Assembly (NCBI GenBank): GCA_903857865.1
Contig: CAIOGO010000014.1
Coordinates: 1 to 64,000 of the forward strand
Source of the DNA: an uncultured bacterium
Lineage (GTDB): Bacteria > Bipolaricaulota > Bipolaricaulia > UBA7950 > UBA9294
Direction: 5' to 3'
DNA length: 64,000 nucleotides
Below are positions 24,509 to 36,582 of the stretch, piece after piece (the stretch's first letter is position 1; the number at the start of each line of letters is the position of its first letter). The translations under genes and the position numbers were made by a program. The notes under the pieces were generated by a model that was not told where the DNA came from, made no database searches, and saw only the letters and a program-made list of their open reading frames with translations.

Positions 24509-25470
24509 AGCGCAGACTCGCTGCCATAGCCGTTCTTCTTGTTCTCCCAACGTTGCTCTCCGGGTGCGTGTTGAACGATATCCTGAACGACGTGGTGAAC
24601 CGCGAGCCGAGAGCCGTCATCGACGCCAAGCCCGCGCAAGGCGTTGCGCCTCTGGCGGTGAGCTTCGACGCGCACTACTCACACGACGATGACGGATCGA
24701 TTCTCGAGTACCGCTGGGATCTCGGCGACCCCGCCGACACGGGCAGCAAGCTGGAAAGCACGATCACCCATGAGTTCCGCACGCCAGGCACGTACATCGT
24801 CAAACTGACCGTCACCGACAACGAGGGAGCGATGAGCCATCAGCAACTTGCGGTGGTTGTCACCGACCCGCCGCCGGTGGCGGAGGCGACCGTCAACGAT
24901 GCCTCGCCGCATCCGGGAGACGAAGTGCAATTCGACGGATCGGCCTCCCACGACGCGTTCGGAGAGATCGTCGGGTACCACTGGGAGTTTGGCGACGAAA
25001 CGTCTGCGTCCACGGCGAAGGCGTCCCACGCGTACACGAACGGCGGCACGTACGTCGTCACGCTGACCGTCACGGACGATACCGGGCTGACGGCCCAGGA
25101 CACCGTGTCGATGAACGTCCAGCCGGGAACGAGCAACTGCACTCCAGGCAACGGCGGGACCTGCGGCGGAAGCAGCGTGAAACCCCTCGCCGTCATCACG
25201 ATCCCGAAGGGATACACGTCCTGTTCCGGAGGCACGGTCAACGTGCCCTTGACCTTCGATGGCACGGCGTCAAGACCTGTGACCGGCAGCATCGTGCTCT
25301 ACCAGTGGGACTTCGGCGACGGGGCGACAGCGAGCGGCGCGGTCGTCGAACACGCGTACGAGGTCCCGTGGAGCTACACCGTGAAACTCACGGTCACCGA
25401 CAGCGGCGGCGCCGTCGGCACAGCACAGGGAAACTGCTCCATCGGCGGCTCGAGCTGCACCAGCCAGTAG
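24505..25470 (+). CDS. Lipoprotein with three PKD domains
   Basis: 321 residues. Starts MKRRLAAIAVLLVLPTLLSG with the lipobox Cys next. Three PKD repeats follow: YRWDLGDPADTG/TYIVKLTVTDNEG, YHWEFGDETSAS/TYVVTLTVTDDTG and YQWDFGDGATASG/SYTVKLTVTDSGG, with a Cys-containing linker (NCTPGNGGTCGGSS) before the third and a CSIGGSSCTSQ end. ATG 24505 overlaps the previous stop. A paralogue of the preceding gene, likely displayed on the same membrane face. It converges on uvrA with a hairpin between. Confidence 0.83.
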   Translation: MKRRLAAIAVLLVLPTLLSGCVLNDILNDVVNREPRAVIDAKPAQGVAPLAVSFDAHYSHDDDGSILEYRWDLGDPADTGSKLESTITHEFRTPGTYIVKLTVTDNEGAMSHQQLAVVVTDPPPVAEATVNDASPHPGDEVQFDGSASHDAFGEIVGYHWEFGDETSASTAKASHAYTNGGTYVVTLTVTDDTGLTAQDTVSMNVQPGTSNCTPGNGGTCGGSSVKPLAVITIPKGYTSCSGGTVNVPLTFDGTASRPVTGSIVLYQWDFGDGATASGAVVEHAYEVPWSYTVKLTVTDSGGAVGTAQGNCSIGGSSCTSQ

Positions 25471-25479
25471 AGCGAGCAA

Positions 25480-25527
25480 GGTCGAGGCTGCCGCCTCCCG
25501 CGAGGGGAGGGTCACGGCCCCTCGACC
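25480..25527. terminator. Hairpin between the converging PKD operon and uvrA
   Basis: GGTCGAGG (25480-25487) pairs with CCTCGACC (25520-25527); an inner CCTCCCGCGAGGGGAGG can pair too. No T-run is present on either side, so a bidirectional terminator role is inferred from its position only. Confidence 0.45.
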
Positions 25528-25535
25528 TCGGCCCG

Positions 25536-28360
<2,825 letters not shown>

Positions 28361-28364
<4 letters not shown>

Positions 28365-30355
28365 GTGTCCTTTCGCAACTTGCGGATCTCGTCACGCAGG
28401 GACGCCGCGAGTTCAAACTCGAGGTGCTGCGCGGCGAGGAGCATCTGCTCCTCGAGCTCTCGCACGGCGTCGAGGAGCTCCTCCGGCCGCGTCGGCCGCG
28501 GCCTCTCGCGAACCACCGCCGGTTGCCGCGTGCCACTGCGCAGAACCTGCATGATGTCCGTCACGTCGCGCTCGACGGTGCGCGGCGTGATGTGGTGCTC
28601 GCGATTGTACGCAACCTGAATCGCCCGCCGCCGATTCGTCTGGTCCACGGCGTGCCGGATCGAGTCCGTCATCCTATCCGCGTAGAGAATCACCTTCCCG
28701 CGGACGTTGCGCGCCGCCCGACCGATGGTCTGGATGAGCGATGTCCCGGAACGGAGGAACCCCTCCTTGTCCGCGTCCAGCACGGCAACGAACGCTACCT
28801 CCGGCAGATCCAACCCTTCGCGCAGCAGGTTGATGCCGACGAGGACATCGAACTTCCCAAGGCGCAGTTCGCGCAGGATGTCGATACGGTCGAGCGTCTC
28901 GATCTCCGAGTGGAGGTAGCGGGCGCGGATCCCGACATCGACAAGGTATTCGGTGAGATCCTCGGCCATACGCTTGGTGAGCGTCGTCACCAGCACGCGA
29001 TCCCCACGCTCGACGACCGCACGGACTTCGCCCATCAGATGGTCGACCTGGCCTTTGGCCGGCTGGATCTCCAACTCGGGATCCACAAGCCCTGTCGGGC
29101 GGATCACTTGCTCCACGACGCGTTGACTGCAACGCTCCTCGTACGGCCCGGGCGTGGCGGACGTGAAGATCACCTGGCCGATTCGTTCCTCGAACTCCGC
29201 GAACATGAGCGGTCGATTGTCGAGAGCGGATGGGAGTCGGAAGCCGTAGTCGACGAGCGTTGTCTTTCGCGAGCGGTCGCCATGGTACATGCCTCGGATC
29301 TGTGGCACGGTCTGGTGCGACTCGTCGATCACGAGCAGGAAGTCGCGCGGGAAGTAGTCGAGGAGCACGGAGGGGGGCTGGTCGGGGCGGCGCCCGTCAA
29401 GATGCCGCGAGTAGTTCTCGATTCCCGAGCAGTAGCCCATCTGCTCAATCATCTCGATGTCATACCGAGTCCGCTGTTCGAGTCGCTGCGCTTCTAGGAG
29501 CCGATTCTCCCTGCGCAGGACGGCTAGACGCTCCTCCAACTCCTCCTCGATGCTGACCAAGGCTCGCTTCGTTTGCGCCTCGGGCGTCGTGAAGTGCGAC
29601 GCAGGGTAGATGGTGATCTCCGACTCCTCGCGAATCGGATGCCCGCTCACCGGGTCGAGGAGCGTGATGCGGCTGATTTCGTCCCCGAAGAACTCGAGGC
29701 GAACGATGCGTTCTTCGTACGCGGGGATGATCTCGACCGTGTCCCCCCGGGCGCGGAATGTGCCGCGCTCGAACCCGATCTCGTTTCGGCTGTACTGCAT
29801 CCCAATCATCGCCCGCATGACATCGTCGCGATCCGTAGCCTCGCCTCGCTCGAGCGTGAGCGACATGTCGGAGTAGCTGGCCGGCGAACCGAGGCCGTAG
29901 ATGCACGACACGGAGGCGACGATGATCACATCGCGTCGCTCGAGCAGTGCCGCCGTCGCAGCGTGGCGCAGCCGGTCGATCTCGTCGTTGATCGACGAGT
30001 CTTTCTCGATGTACGTGTCAGTCTGCGGCATGTAGGCCTCAGGTTGGTAGTAGTCGTAGTACGAAACAAAGTAGTGAACAGCGTTGTTCGGGAAGAGCTC
30101 GCGCAACTCGTTCGCCAGTTGCGCGGTCAGCGTCTTGTTGTGCGCCATGATCAGGGTGGGCCGCTGAACTTCCTGGATGACGTGCGCGATGGTGAACGTC
30201 TTCCCGGTTCCGGTCGCACCCCACAGCGTCTGAAAGCGGAGCCCTTCACGCACTCCCGCCGCCAGTTGCTCGATCGCCTTCGGCTGGTCGCCGCACGGCT
30301 GGAGTCGCTCCGATATCTGGAAACCTGCTTCGTCGCCGACCCGTGACAGTTTCAT
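28361..30355 (-). CDS. uvrB: UvrABC system protein B
   Basis: 664 residues. Helicase fold with Walker [14 protein letters not shown], the DNA-clamping beta-hairpin [19 protein letters not shown] box [14 protein letters not shown], motif [22 protein letters not shown], and a C-terminal UVR domain ([20 protein letters not shown]) for UvrC/UvrA contact. ATG 30355 ([12 protein letters not shown]) matches the usual UvrB start; upstream codons in the same frame are leader. Acylphosphatase lies 107 bp upstream on the same strand. Confidence 0.97.
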
Positions 30356-30461
30356 GCCAAGTCTAGGATGGTACCGAAGCACCGCAGCACGGGCAACGGC
30401 ACCCCACGGGTCTCCCGACCGGGATCGGGGAGGGGAACTGGCTCGGCAGCGCGTCTCCACC

Positions 30462-30737
30462 CTACGGCTCGATATGAAAGCCCGCGAATCCACCCCGCGA
30501 CTCGAGCCACTCTACGTCAACTCGGTCGACGACCGCACGCTCGGGGCCTCGACGCAGCCATCGAAGCAGTTGGGCCAACGCCTCCGTATCTCCCTCCGCG
30601 ACGACCAACACCGTCCCATCCGGCTGGTTACGCACCGTCCCAACGAGCCCGAGGCGTACCGCTTCCCGCTGCGTCGACTGGCGAAAGTACACGCCTTGGA
30701 CGACGCCGCGAACGGCTGCTACCAGTCGTCGATTCAT
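30462..30737 (-). CDS. acyP: Acylphosphatase
   Basis: 91 residues. The family signature [10 protein letters not shown] (catalytic arginine in the phosphate loop) and [14 protein letters not shown] (catalytic Asn) are intact, followed by GFAGFHIEP. It hydrolyses acyl-phosphates such as 1,3-bisphosphoglycerate or carbamoyl phosphate in the cytoplasm. ATG 30737 follows GAGGAGAT; longer frames upstream are not part of the family. It may be cotranscribed with uvrB. Confidence 0.93.
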   Translation of the reverse strand: MNRRLVAAVRGVVQGVYFRQSTQREAVRLGLVGTVRNQPDGTVLVVAEGDTEALAQLLRWLRRGPERAVVDRVDVEWLESRGGFAGFHIEP

Positions 30738-30942
30738 GCGGATCTCCTCTTCACGGGCGCCCGCAGGGTCGATGCCTGAACACCGGCATGCTCGCGCCTG
30801 CGCTGTCTGTGCCCACCTGTCCACACGGCTGTGGCTCCTTAGGAACCCCACCCGCGCTTCATCGTCTCCCCACATCGCGGAGCGATCCTTGCATCGTAGC
30901 AGGCTGGGTAGGTGAGCTCTCAACGAGCCGCCCCATCACGCA

Positions 30943-30974
30943 CGGGAAGCGAGGTACGACGCCCTCGCTTCCCG
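30943..30974. other. Perfect 12-bp hairpin in a 375-bp gap
   Basis: CGGGAAGCGAGG (30943-30954) pairs with CCTCGCTTCCCG (30963-30974) around an 8-nt loop. It lies between acyP and msrC, downstream of the msrC operon on the minus strand. There is no T-run on that strand, so it is a possible, weak terminator. The rest of 30738-31112 shows no gene. Confidence 0.4.
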
Positions 30975-31112
30975 CCTCCTTTCTTGGAGACGACATCGGC
31001 CGCCAGGCGACCGACTGCACCCGCGTCGTCTACATCGGGTCCCGCATCATCCACGCGCCTTCTCGGGATGCTGAGACTCGCTGCACCCGCGAGGCCTCGC
31101 ACGGCGCCGTTT

Positions 31113-31577
31113 CTAGTAGAACGGACGAAGTAGCGCGACAATCCGTTCGAGCGGTGCCACGTCCGCGTCGCTGAACTGCGCAAGCTCGTTGGAGTCGACG
31201 TCAAGAACGGCGACAACCCGGCCATCCTTCATGATCGGGACGACAATCTCGCTGTGCGAACGGGAGTCGCACGGAATGTGCCCGGAAAATGCATGCACAT
31301 CGGGCACGACGACGGCTGCCTGCGTTCGCACGGCGTGCAGACAGACGCCGTGCCCCTTGAGAATCTGGCATGCCACGGGCCCTTGGTACGGCCCGATGTG
31401 GAGCTCGTCGTCGCTGACGACAAGGTAGAAGCCCGTCCAGGAGTGGTGCGGCATCTTCGCGTGCAGCACGGCGCAGACCGTGGCCATCGCCGCAACGAGG
31501 CTCGGCGAGCGATCCTCGATGAGCTCCCGCAGTTGCGCGGCGATGCGTTCGTACCGTGCCGCGCGCCCGTCGCTCAT
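31113..31577 (-). CDS. msrC: Free methionine-(R)-sulfoxide reductase (GAF domain, fRMsr)
   Basis: 154 residues, a single GAF domain. The fRMsr pattern is clear: WTGFYLV, HIGPYQGPVACQILKGHGVC, VVVPDVHAFSGHIPCDSRSHSEIVVPI, VLDVDSN. All three functional cysteines (VAC, GVC, PCD) are present. It reduces free methionine-R-sulfoxide with thioredoxin. One variation is GVCLHA where GVCGxA is usual. Its start overlaps the stop of the EamA gene by 4 bp, so it is the second gene of that operon. Confidence 0.93.
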   Translation of the reverse strand: MSDGRAARYERIAAQLRELIEDRSPSLVAAMATVCAVLHAKMPHHSWTGFYLVVSDDELHIGPYQGPVACQILKGHGVCLHAVRTQAAVVVPDVHAFSGHIPCDSRSHSEIVVPIMKDGRVVAVLDVDSNELAQFSDADVAPLERIVALLRPFY

Positions 31578-32476
31578 CGCCCCTCCGGCACGACGCCCGG
31601 ACCGAGCCGTCTCCCGAAGAAGGCCACGAGCATCACTCCGCCCACGGCCACGGCGCCACCTAGAAGGGACAGCGCCGTGGGAATCTCACCAAGCCAGATC
31701 CAGGCAATCGCGATGGCGAGAACTGGATTCAGATAGAGCCACGAGGACAGCACGCTCGCGGAGAGCCTGGACAGCGCGTAGACCCACAAGGCGTAGGCAA
31801 TCGCGCCTGGGAAGATCCCGAGGTAGACGACCGCGCCCGTCGCCCCGAGAGGAGCAGAGCGCACGGCTCCCACGAGACCGGGAAGATACACGAGGAGGGG
31901 AAGAGTGCCCGCCCAGATTACATACGTAGTGAACTCGAGTGGCGCGTAGCGACCCATGTTCCGCTTCTGGAGAACGTTGTAGAGACTTGCGCAGAGCGAG
32001 GCGCCAAGAACGACGAGCGCGCCGGGCCCCAGAGCCAGCCCTCGTCCGGCTCCAAAGACGATCAGCGCGATGCCCCCGAAGCCTACGGCGACTCCCCCCC
32101 ACGCGAACGGCCGCAGCCTCTCCCTCAAGAGAAAGGCCGACAGGAGCGCGGTGAAGATCGGCGCGGACGCAATCAGGAGACTAGCCACGCCGGCGCTCAC
32201 CGTCATCTCCCCCGTGTTGAGCGCGACGTGGTACCCCGCGATCCCCAGCCCGCCGAGCAGCAGAATGATCGGGACGTCTTTCCAGGCAGGCAGCCTCGTG
32301 CGCCGGACCACCGCGACGAAGCCCAACACGGTGGATGCCGTTAGAAAGCGCAACAGCGCAAGCTGCCCCGGCGAGTACCCCTCGAGCCCAACGCGAATCG
32401 CCGCGAACGCCGACGACCAGAAGAGGAGCAGCACTCCCAGCACCAGCGAGAATTGGGCGGCACTTCGATCTTCCAT
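31574..32476 (-). CDS. EamA/DMT-superfamily transporter
   Basis: 300 residues, ten predicted membrane helices in two EamA repeats. Landmarks are WSSAFAAIRVGLEGYSPGQLALLRF in repeat 1, split by helix 1 and 2, and YVIWAGTLPLLVYLPGL with PGAIAYALWVYALSRLSASV in repeat 2. These carriers export amino acids, purines or other small metabolites across the inner membrane; the substrate cannot be predicted. First gene of an operon with msrC, overlapping it by 4 bp. Confidence 0.9.
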   Translation of the reverse strand: MEDRSAAQFSLVLGVLLLFWSSAFAAIRVGLEGYSPGQLALLRFLTASTVLGFVAVVRRTRLPAWKDVPIILLLGGLGIAGYHVALNTGEMTVSAGVASLLIASAPIFTALLSAFLLRERLRPFAWGGVAVGFGGIALIVFGAGRGLALGPGALVVLGASLCASLYNVLQKRNMGRYAPLEFTTYVIWAGTLPLLVYLPGLVGAVRSAPLGATGAVVYLGIFPGAIAYALWVYALSRLSASVLSSWLYLNPVLAIAIAWIWLGEIPTALSLLGGAVAVGGVMLVAFFGRRLGPGVVPEGR

Positions 32477-32701
32477 AGGTTTCCCGCGAGCATCTTAGAC
32501 TCGCGCTCTGCGACGATCAAGGCAACCAGCCTCCTCCGTTGCAGTAGGGTGATGGATCCCTCGCGCGCCGCGCCGCCAGCCGAAGCGGATCGCCCGCCTC
32601 CGCAGGCTGCCTAGAAGTAGTCGGCGAGGAACGTTGTCACGCGGGGAAGGTCCTGCGCTCGGTACCCGGGGAGCGCCCAGGTGCCCCAATCCCAGGCGGC
32701 C
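32477..32701. other. Gap between EamA and MFS genes, with a possible coding remnant
   Basis: On the minus strand, in a frame shifted from the MFS gene, a stretch ending in TAG at 32611-32613 reads AAWDWGTWALPGYRAQDLPR then VTTFLADYF. It looks like the C-terminal end of a globular protein, but no start or upstream part exists because the MFS gene occupies that DNA. It may be a gene remnant or chance. Confidence 0.3.
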
Positions 32702-34087
32702 TCAGGCCGCCGAGCCGTTTCGCGCCTCGCGACGATCCTCTGATGGCGGCTCCTCGCCCCCTGCCGCGGCGGCGCCCCCGGGCTCGGGGACGAAGCGCAG
32801 CATCACCAGAGCCAAGACGAGACAGAGCGCCGCGGCGCCGAACGAAGCTTGGTACCCCGCCCACCTCGCAAGGTAGCCGCTTCCTACGCCGGCGAGGATC
32901 CAGCCTGAGCCGGCAAGGCCGTTGTACAGTCCGAGGGCTCGCCCCCGGGCTTCCGTCTTCGCGAACCGTGACGTAATCGCGGTTCCCGACAACTGAAACG
33001 TCGACCAGGTCAGGCCGTACACGATGAACGCCACAACGAGGATCGGGACGGGAGGGATCCTGCTCGTCAGCGCGAGGTAGCCGGCGGCCGTGGCGAAGAG
33101 CGCGAGCCGAAGCGCGAGGGCACCCCGATGCACGCGTAGATTCCCCGACTCGCGAATCCGCCGACTGGCCCAAGGATAGGCGACGACGACCGCAGCGTTC
33201 TGAAGGGCGAAGAAGAGGAAGACGAAGCTTGGCGGAAGGAGGAACCGCTCCGCGAGAAGCATGGGGAGAGGGATTCCGAACAGACCGAGACCGAAGTACG
33301 CGACCATCGTGGCGAGGAGAAACGTCTTCGTCCCCGGAGGCAGGTCCTGTCGGTGCCGGATCCGCCCGATGCGGCGGCCGAGTTGGCGCGCGTCGAATCG
33401 GCGCATCGGGCCGAGGCGAACGAGGTCGACGAGCGCGCTGCCCAACGAGACCGCCGGAGCCGGAGCCGGGGCTTCCAGAACCTGCCCGCGTCCTTTCGGC
33501 ACCGACCGCGCCGCGAGAACGGCCGCCGCCACGCCCCCGACACCAATCAGCGCGAACGTCGCTCGCAGCGCCGTCGCCTCATCGGCCAGACGGCCTCCCA
33601 CCGCAAGGACGGCGCTCCCTAGGAGGAGACCGAACACCCATCCCAGGGCGCCGACTTGGTTGAGGTGACCGATCTTCGTCTCCCACTCCGACGGGTCCCT
33701 GTTCTCGATGACGAGGAGCACCGTTACCGACGCATTCGCGACCCAGAAGAGGTTGAGTGCCATGTTGAGGACGACAAGATCCTCGAACGATCGCGCGAGG
33801 GCCATGAAGGCGAGACACGCCCCCGAGACGGCGTAGCTCAGCACGACGAAGGGCTTACGGCGGTGGGCGGCGTCGGACAGCCGCCCCCACGCGAGGCTGC
33901 CGAGGACGCCAACGAGGCTGACCAGGCTCGACAGGACGCCCAGGGAATCGACGGACCGGTGCAACACCGACTTGAGAGTCAGGGGAATGAGAATCGATGA
34001 CGCTCCGAGGACGAGATTGGCGAGTCCGACGGCAGCGTACCACGACTCGCCCTCGCTCCACCACGCGCGGATCGATCTGCGGGACAA
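32702..34087 (-). CDS. Major facilitator superfamily transporter
   Basis: 461 residues, about twelve helices. The helix 2-3 loop has the MFS motif in the form WGRLSDAAHRRKPFVVLSYA. A long cytoplasmic loop (about residues 205-265) separates the halves, and helix 7 starts FLLATMVAYFGLGLFGIPL. Start TTG 34087 is chosen because AAGAGGGAGGGA lies just upstream; the frame is open farther but without a ribosome-binding site. Substrate unknown. It is divergent from the nitroreductase at 34267 with 179 bp between them, enough for both promoters. Confidence 0.85.
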   Translation of the reverse strand: MSRRSIRAWWSEGESWYAAVGLANLVLGASSILIPLTLKSVLHRSVDSLGVLSSLVSLVGVLGSLAWGRLSDAAHRRKPFVVLSYAVSGACLAFMALARSFEDLVVLNMALNLFWVANASVTVLLVIENRDPSEWETKIGHLNQVGALGWVFGLLLGSAVLAVGGRLADEATALRATFALIGVGGVAAAVLAARSVPKGRGQVLEAPAPAPAVSLGSALVDLVRLGPMRRFDARQLGRRIGRIRHRQDLPPGTKTFLLATMVAYFGLGLFGIPLPMLLAERFLLPPSFVFLFFALQNAAVVVAYPWASRRIRESGNLRVHRGALALRLALFATAAGYLALTSRIPPVPILVVAFIVYGLTWSTFQLSGTAITSRFAKTEARGRALGLYNGLAGSGWILAGVGSGYLARWAGYQASFGAAALCLVLALVMLRFVPEPGGAAAAGGEEPPSEDRREARNGSAA

Positions 34088-34266
34088 GGAATCCCTCCCT
34101 CTTGGGGTGCCTCTCGCACCGAGTGTAGAACGGGAGGAGAGCCGTGCAAGGAGGGCATTCCGCTCCTTCCCAGACACGCGTGCCCTTGCGCCACAGCCCC
34201 ACCTGACCACTTCCGTCGCTCGACGTCGTAGGCTACTCTCTCCGAAACGCACGTCCGGGAGGCAAC

Positions 34267-34785
34267 ATGTCTGAAGCATTGAAGGCCATTCAACAACGGC
34301 GCTCCGTCCGGAAGTTCACGGGGGCCCCTGTTCCTCGCGAGAAGATCGTGGCAGCGCTCGAAGCCGCCATGGCCGCGCCCTCCGCGCGTAACCTGCGACC
34401 ATGGAGTTTCCTCGTCGCGACCGAGCGACCCAAGATCGTGGCGCTGTGCCAAGCCCATCCGTACGCTGGTTTCGGGGTGGACGCCGGCGCGGTCATCCTC
34501 CCGTTCGGATCCAAGGGGAGCCACAAGTGGTTCGATCAGGACATGGCGGCGGCAACGGAGAACCTGCTCATCGCCGTCGCCGATCTCGGCCTCGGCGCCA
34601 CCTGGTGCGGGATGGACGACGAGAGACAGGCGGCAATTCGGGCTTTGGTCGACCTGCCTGAGGACCAGTTCGTCTTTGCCCTGATTCCGGTCGGCGTGCC
34701 GGCCGATGTCCCCGCACCACGGACCCAATTCGAGGTATCACGCGTGCACTGGGAACGCTTCGGGAACGTGGGCTCCCGCAGCTAG
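34267..34785 (+). CDS. Nitroreductase-family FMN oxidoreductase (short form)
   Basis: 172 residues. RRSVRKFTGAPV and APSARNLRPWSFLVAT give the FMN-binding N-terminal part; MAAATENLLIAVADLGLGATWCG is the typical central helix, and VFALIPVGVP ends the core. A methionine-rich, short member like those in anaerobes. ATG 34267 lies after GGGAGG. A distant paralogue of the gene at 12179 (same family, low similarity). Its stop overlaps the stop of the converging B3/B4 gene by 4 bp. Confidence 0.88.
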   Translation: MSEALKAIQQRRSVRKFTGAPVPREKIVAALEAAMAAPSARNLRPWSFLVATERPKIVALCQAHPYAGFGVDAGAVILPFGSKGSHKWFDQDMAAATENLLIAVADLGLGATWCGMDDERQAAIRALVDLPEDQFVFALIPVGVPADVPAPRTQFEVSRVHWERFGNVGSRS

Positions 34786-35477
34786 CTGGCGCGGGGAGCC
34801 TCGGGGCCACGGAACCCGACCGCGCGGGCGCGGCACGAGACCGCGAGCAGCTCGGCGAAGCGCTCTGCCCAGACCATGGCAAGAGCAGAGCCGAGCGACC
34901 GTGGGGCATACAGCACGCCGATCACGTTGCGCGTCTCGGCACGCACTTTCGTAGCCATGGAGTCCTTGACGGGGTTCCCGCACGGCTCCCAGCCGCCCGC
35001 GTCCGCGCGGCAAACGACCAAGAGGTCCTCAAGATCAATCGATTGTCCCGAGGGGTTGAACATGTAGGCCTCGCCCGGGAGCCCGTACCGAAGGGAGAGA
35101 ACGGATCCCGCGAGGTCTGCGTCGAAGATGGATCCGGGGAGTCCCGACGAGAGGCTGATCGCATTGTTCGCATCCACCGGCCCATTGACGAGCGGGAACT
35201 CTCCGCGCAACGCCGCGTGGAGAAGGAACTCGCTCGCCGGCTTCCCGCGACCGCTCGGCTTGTACGTGCCATGCCGGAGCATCGCCCGAACCTCTTGCTG
35301 GACGGCGCTCGAGACGGGACTCCGCCCCCCCTTCGCGCTCGCCAGCACATCGTCCAGCGAGGCCGGGCGAGAGCACGCATCCGGAGCATCGATTCCCTCG
35401 GCCCAGACCAGAACGGGGAAGCAGCTCTCTCCAGCTCGAGCATCAAGCGTCAGGCGGTACGAAGTGGAGTCCGTCAA
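34782..35477 (-). CDS. B3/B4 domain protein (PheT-like tRNA-editing fold)
   Basis: 231 residues. The region NGPVDANNAISLSSGLPGSI, then FDADLAGSVLSLRYG, PGEAYMFNPSGQ and DLLVVCRADAGGWEPCGNPV matches stand-alone B3/B4 proteins, which resemble the editing domain of phenylalanyl-tRNA synthetase beta chain. Some may deacylate mischarged tRNA; most are uncharacterised. TTG 35477 follows AGGAG and lies 8 bp after the upstream lipoprotein gene's stop, suggesting cotranscription. Confidence 0.8.
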   Translation of the reverse strand: MTDSTSYRLTLDARAGESCFPVLVWAEGIDAPDACSRPASLDDVLASAKGGRSPVSSAVQQEVRAMLRHGTYKPSGRGKPASEFLLHAALRGEFPLVNGPVDANNAISLSSGLPGSIFDADLAGSVLSLRYGLPGEAYMFNPSGQSIDLEDLLVVCRADAGGWEPCGNPVKDSMATKVRAETRNVIGVLYAPRSLGSALAMVWAERFAELLAVSCRARAVGFRGPEAPRAS

Positions 35478-35485
35478 TCGATCTC

Positions 35486-35914
35486 CTAGAGCTGGGGGGC
35501 TGTCCCCGTCTGGTTGAAGACGAACGTGGCGGAAGCGCCGCCCGAAGTCACCGCGTACTCCCCCGGGGGCAGACCGCGCACCACAAGAGGGACCGTCGCC
35601 TCGAACGGGACCTCGACGTCCGGGCACTCCTGAGCGGCAATCGCCCTCCGCGTCGTCAGCGTGAGAGAAAACACGTGACCCTCGAGGCTCTGTTTGATCG
35701 AGTCAATTCGCGTGCACGAGTCGCGAAGCTTCCCGCGAACGACCGCGCTCGCTCGGCCCGGCATCCCGTGGTCGATGGACACTTCGATCCTCTCGACCTG
35801 CGCCACGCCGAAGATGAATTCCGGCTGCGCTTGACGAGATCCGCATCCCAAAACGAGCAGCAACCCCGCTGCCCCAACGGAAACCAGAGTGATCTGCAGA
35901 AGCCTACGCGCCAT
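35486..35914 (-). CDS. Small lipoprotein of unknown function
   Basis: 142 residues. ATG 35914 after GGGAGGGG gives a signal MARRLLQITLVSVGAAGLLL with lipobox VLGC. The mature part has beta segments (VERIEVSIDHGMPGRASAVV; VPLVVRGLPPGEYAVTSGG) and two spaced cysteines (RDSCTRI, QECPDV). The PPGEYAVTSGGASATFVF end is Ig-like, seen in small periplasmic proteins of unknown role. Upstream of the B3/B4 gene on the same strand. Confidence 0.7.
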   Translation of the reverse strand: MARRLLQITLVSVGAAGLLLVLGCGSRQAQPEFIFGVAQVERIEVSIDHGMPGRASAVVRGKLRDSCTRIDSIKQSLEGHVFSLTLTTRRAIAAQECPDVEVPFEATVPLVVRGLPPGEYAVTSGGASATFVFNQTGTAPQL

Positions 35915-35973
35915 CGCCCCTCCCGGCGCCCGCACGAGATCCCCTATCGTACCCCGGCGCACGACGCGGACAA

Positions 35974-36396
35974 CTAGGGGTGCTCGGACTCGGCACGAGG
36001 CTGCCCCCGTCGGGCGGAGATTTCGACGCGCAACGCATCCTTCAGGTGGCTCTTCACCGCGCACTGCTCCGCCGCTCGTGCGCAGGCGTCGACGTAGTCC
36101 ATCGGAAAGTCGCTCGGGAGAGCGATGTGGATTTCGATGCGCGTGATCCCGTGCGACGCCTCGTCTCGTACGGCACTCAGCGTGAGCGTGATCTCGTCCG
36201 TCGGCAGACTCTTCCGCTGACAGAACGCGAGGACGTAGTACCCGGCGCACGTCCCCAGCGACGCAAGGAACAGGTCGAACGGACTCGGCGCCGAGTTCGC
36301 TCCCCCGACATTCTCGGGCTGGTCCGTGCGTATCGTGAATCCCTTATACAGCGCGTCCACGCGCTTCCCGCCTGAGAAGACGATCCGCATGCTCAT
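35974..36396 (-). CDS. OsmC/Ohr-family protein
   Basis: 140 residues. DQPENVGGANSAPSPFDLFL then ASLGTCAGYYVLAFCQRKSL carries the first active cysteine, and ARAAEQCAVKSHLKDAL the second; this two-Cys arrangement is the peroxidase centre of OsmC/Ohr proteins. They reduce organic hydroperoxides or act on sulfur compounds. ATG 36396 (MSMRIVF) lies after GGGAGGAAGG; the upstream frame is leader. Likely single gene. Confidence 0.87.
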   Translation of the reverse strand: MSMRIVFSGGKRVDALYKGFTIRTDQPENVGGANSAPSPFDLFLASLGTCAGYYVLAFCQRKSLPTDEITLTLSAVRDEASHGITRIEIHIALPSDFPMDYVDACARAAEQCAVKSHLKDALRVEISARRGQPRAESEHP

Positions 36397-36582
36397 AGCC
36401 TTCCTCCCCTGCCGCGAGCCAGAGAGTATCTCCCTCCCCACGAGGGCGTGAAGCGACCATCGACGCGGCGGTCTTCCGCACCTGCGATCACATGCATGCG
36501 CCACAGGGCAACGCGACGCCTGATTGACACAAGGCGCAAGAGTTCCCATGATGGATTCGGGCAAGCGGGCGAGGAGAGTGAC

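Noticed and set aside
30356-30493. N-terminal extension of uvrB
   Set aside because: UvrB starts near [12 protein letters not shown]; upstream codons are leader sequence without family likeness.
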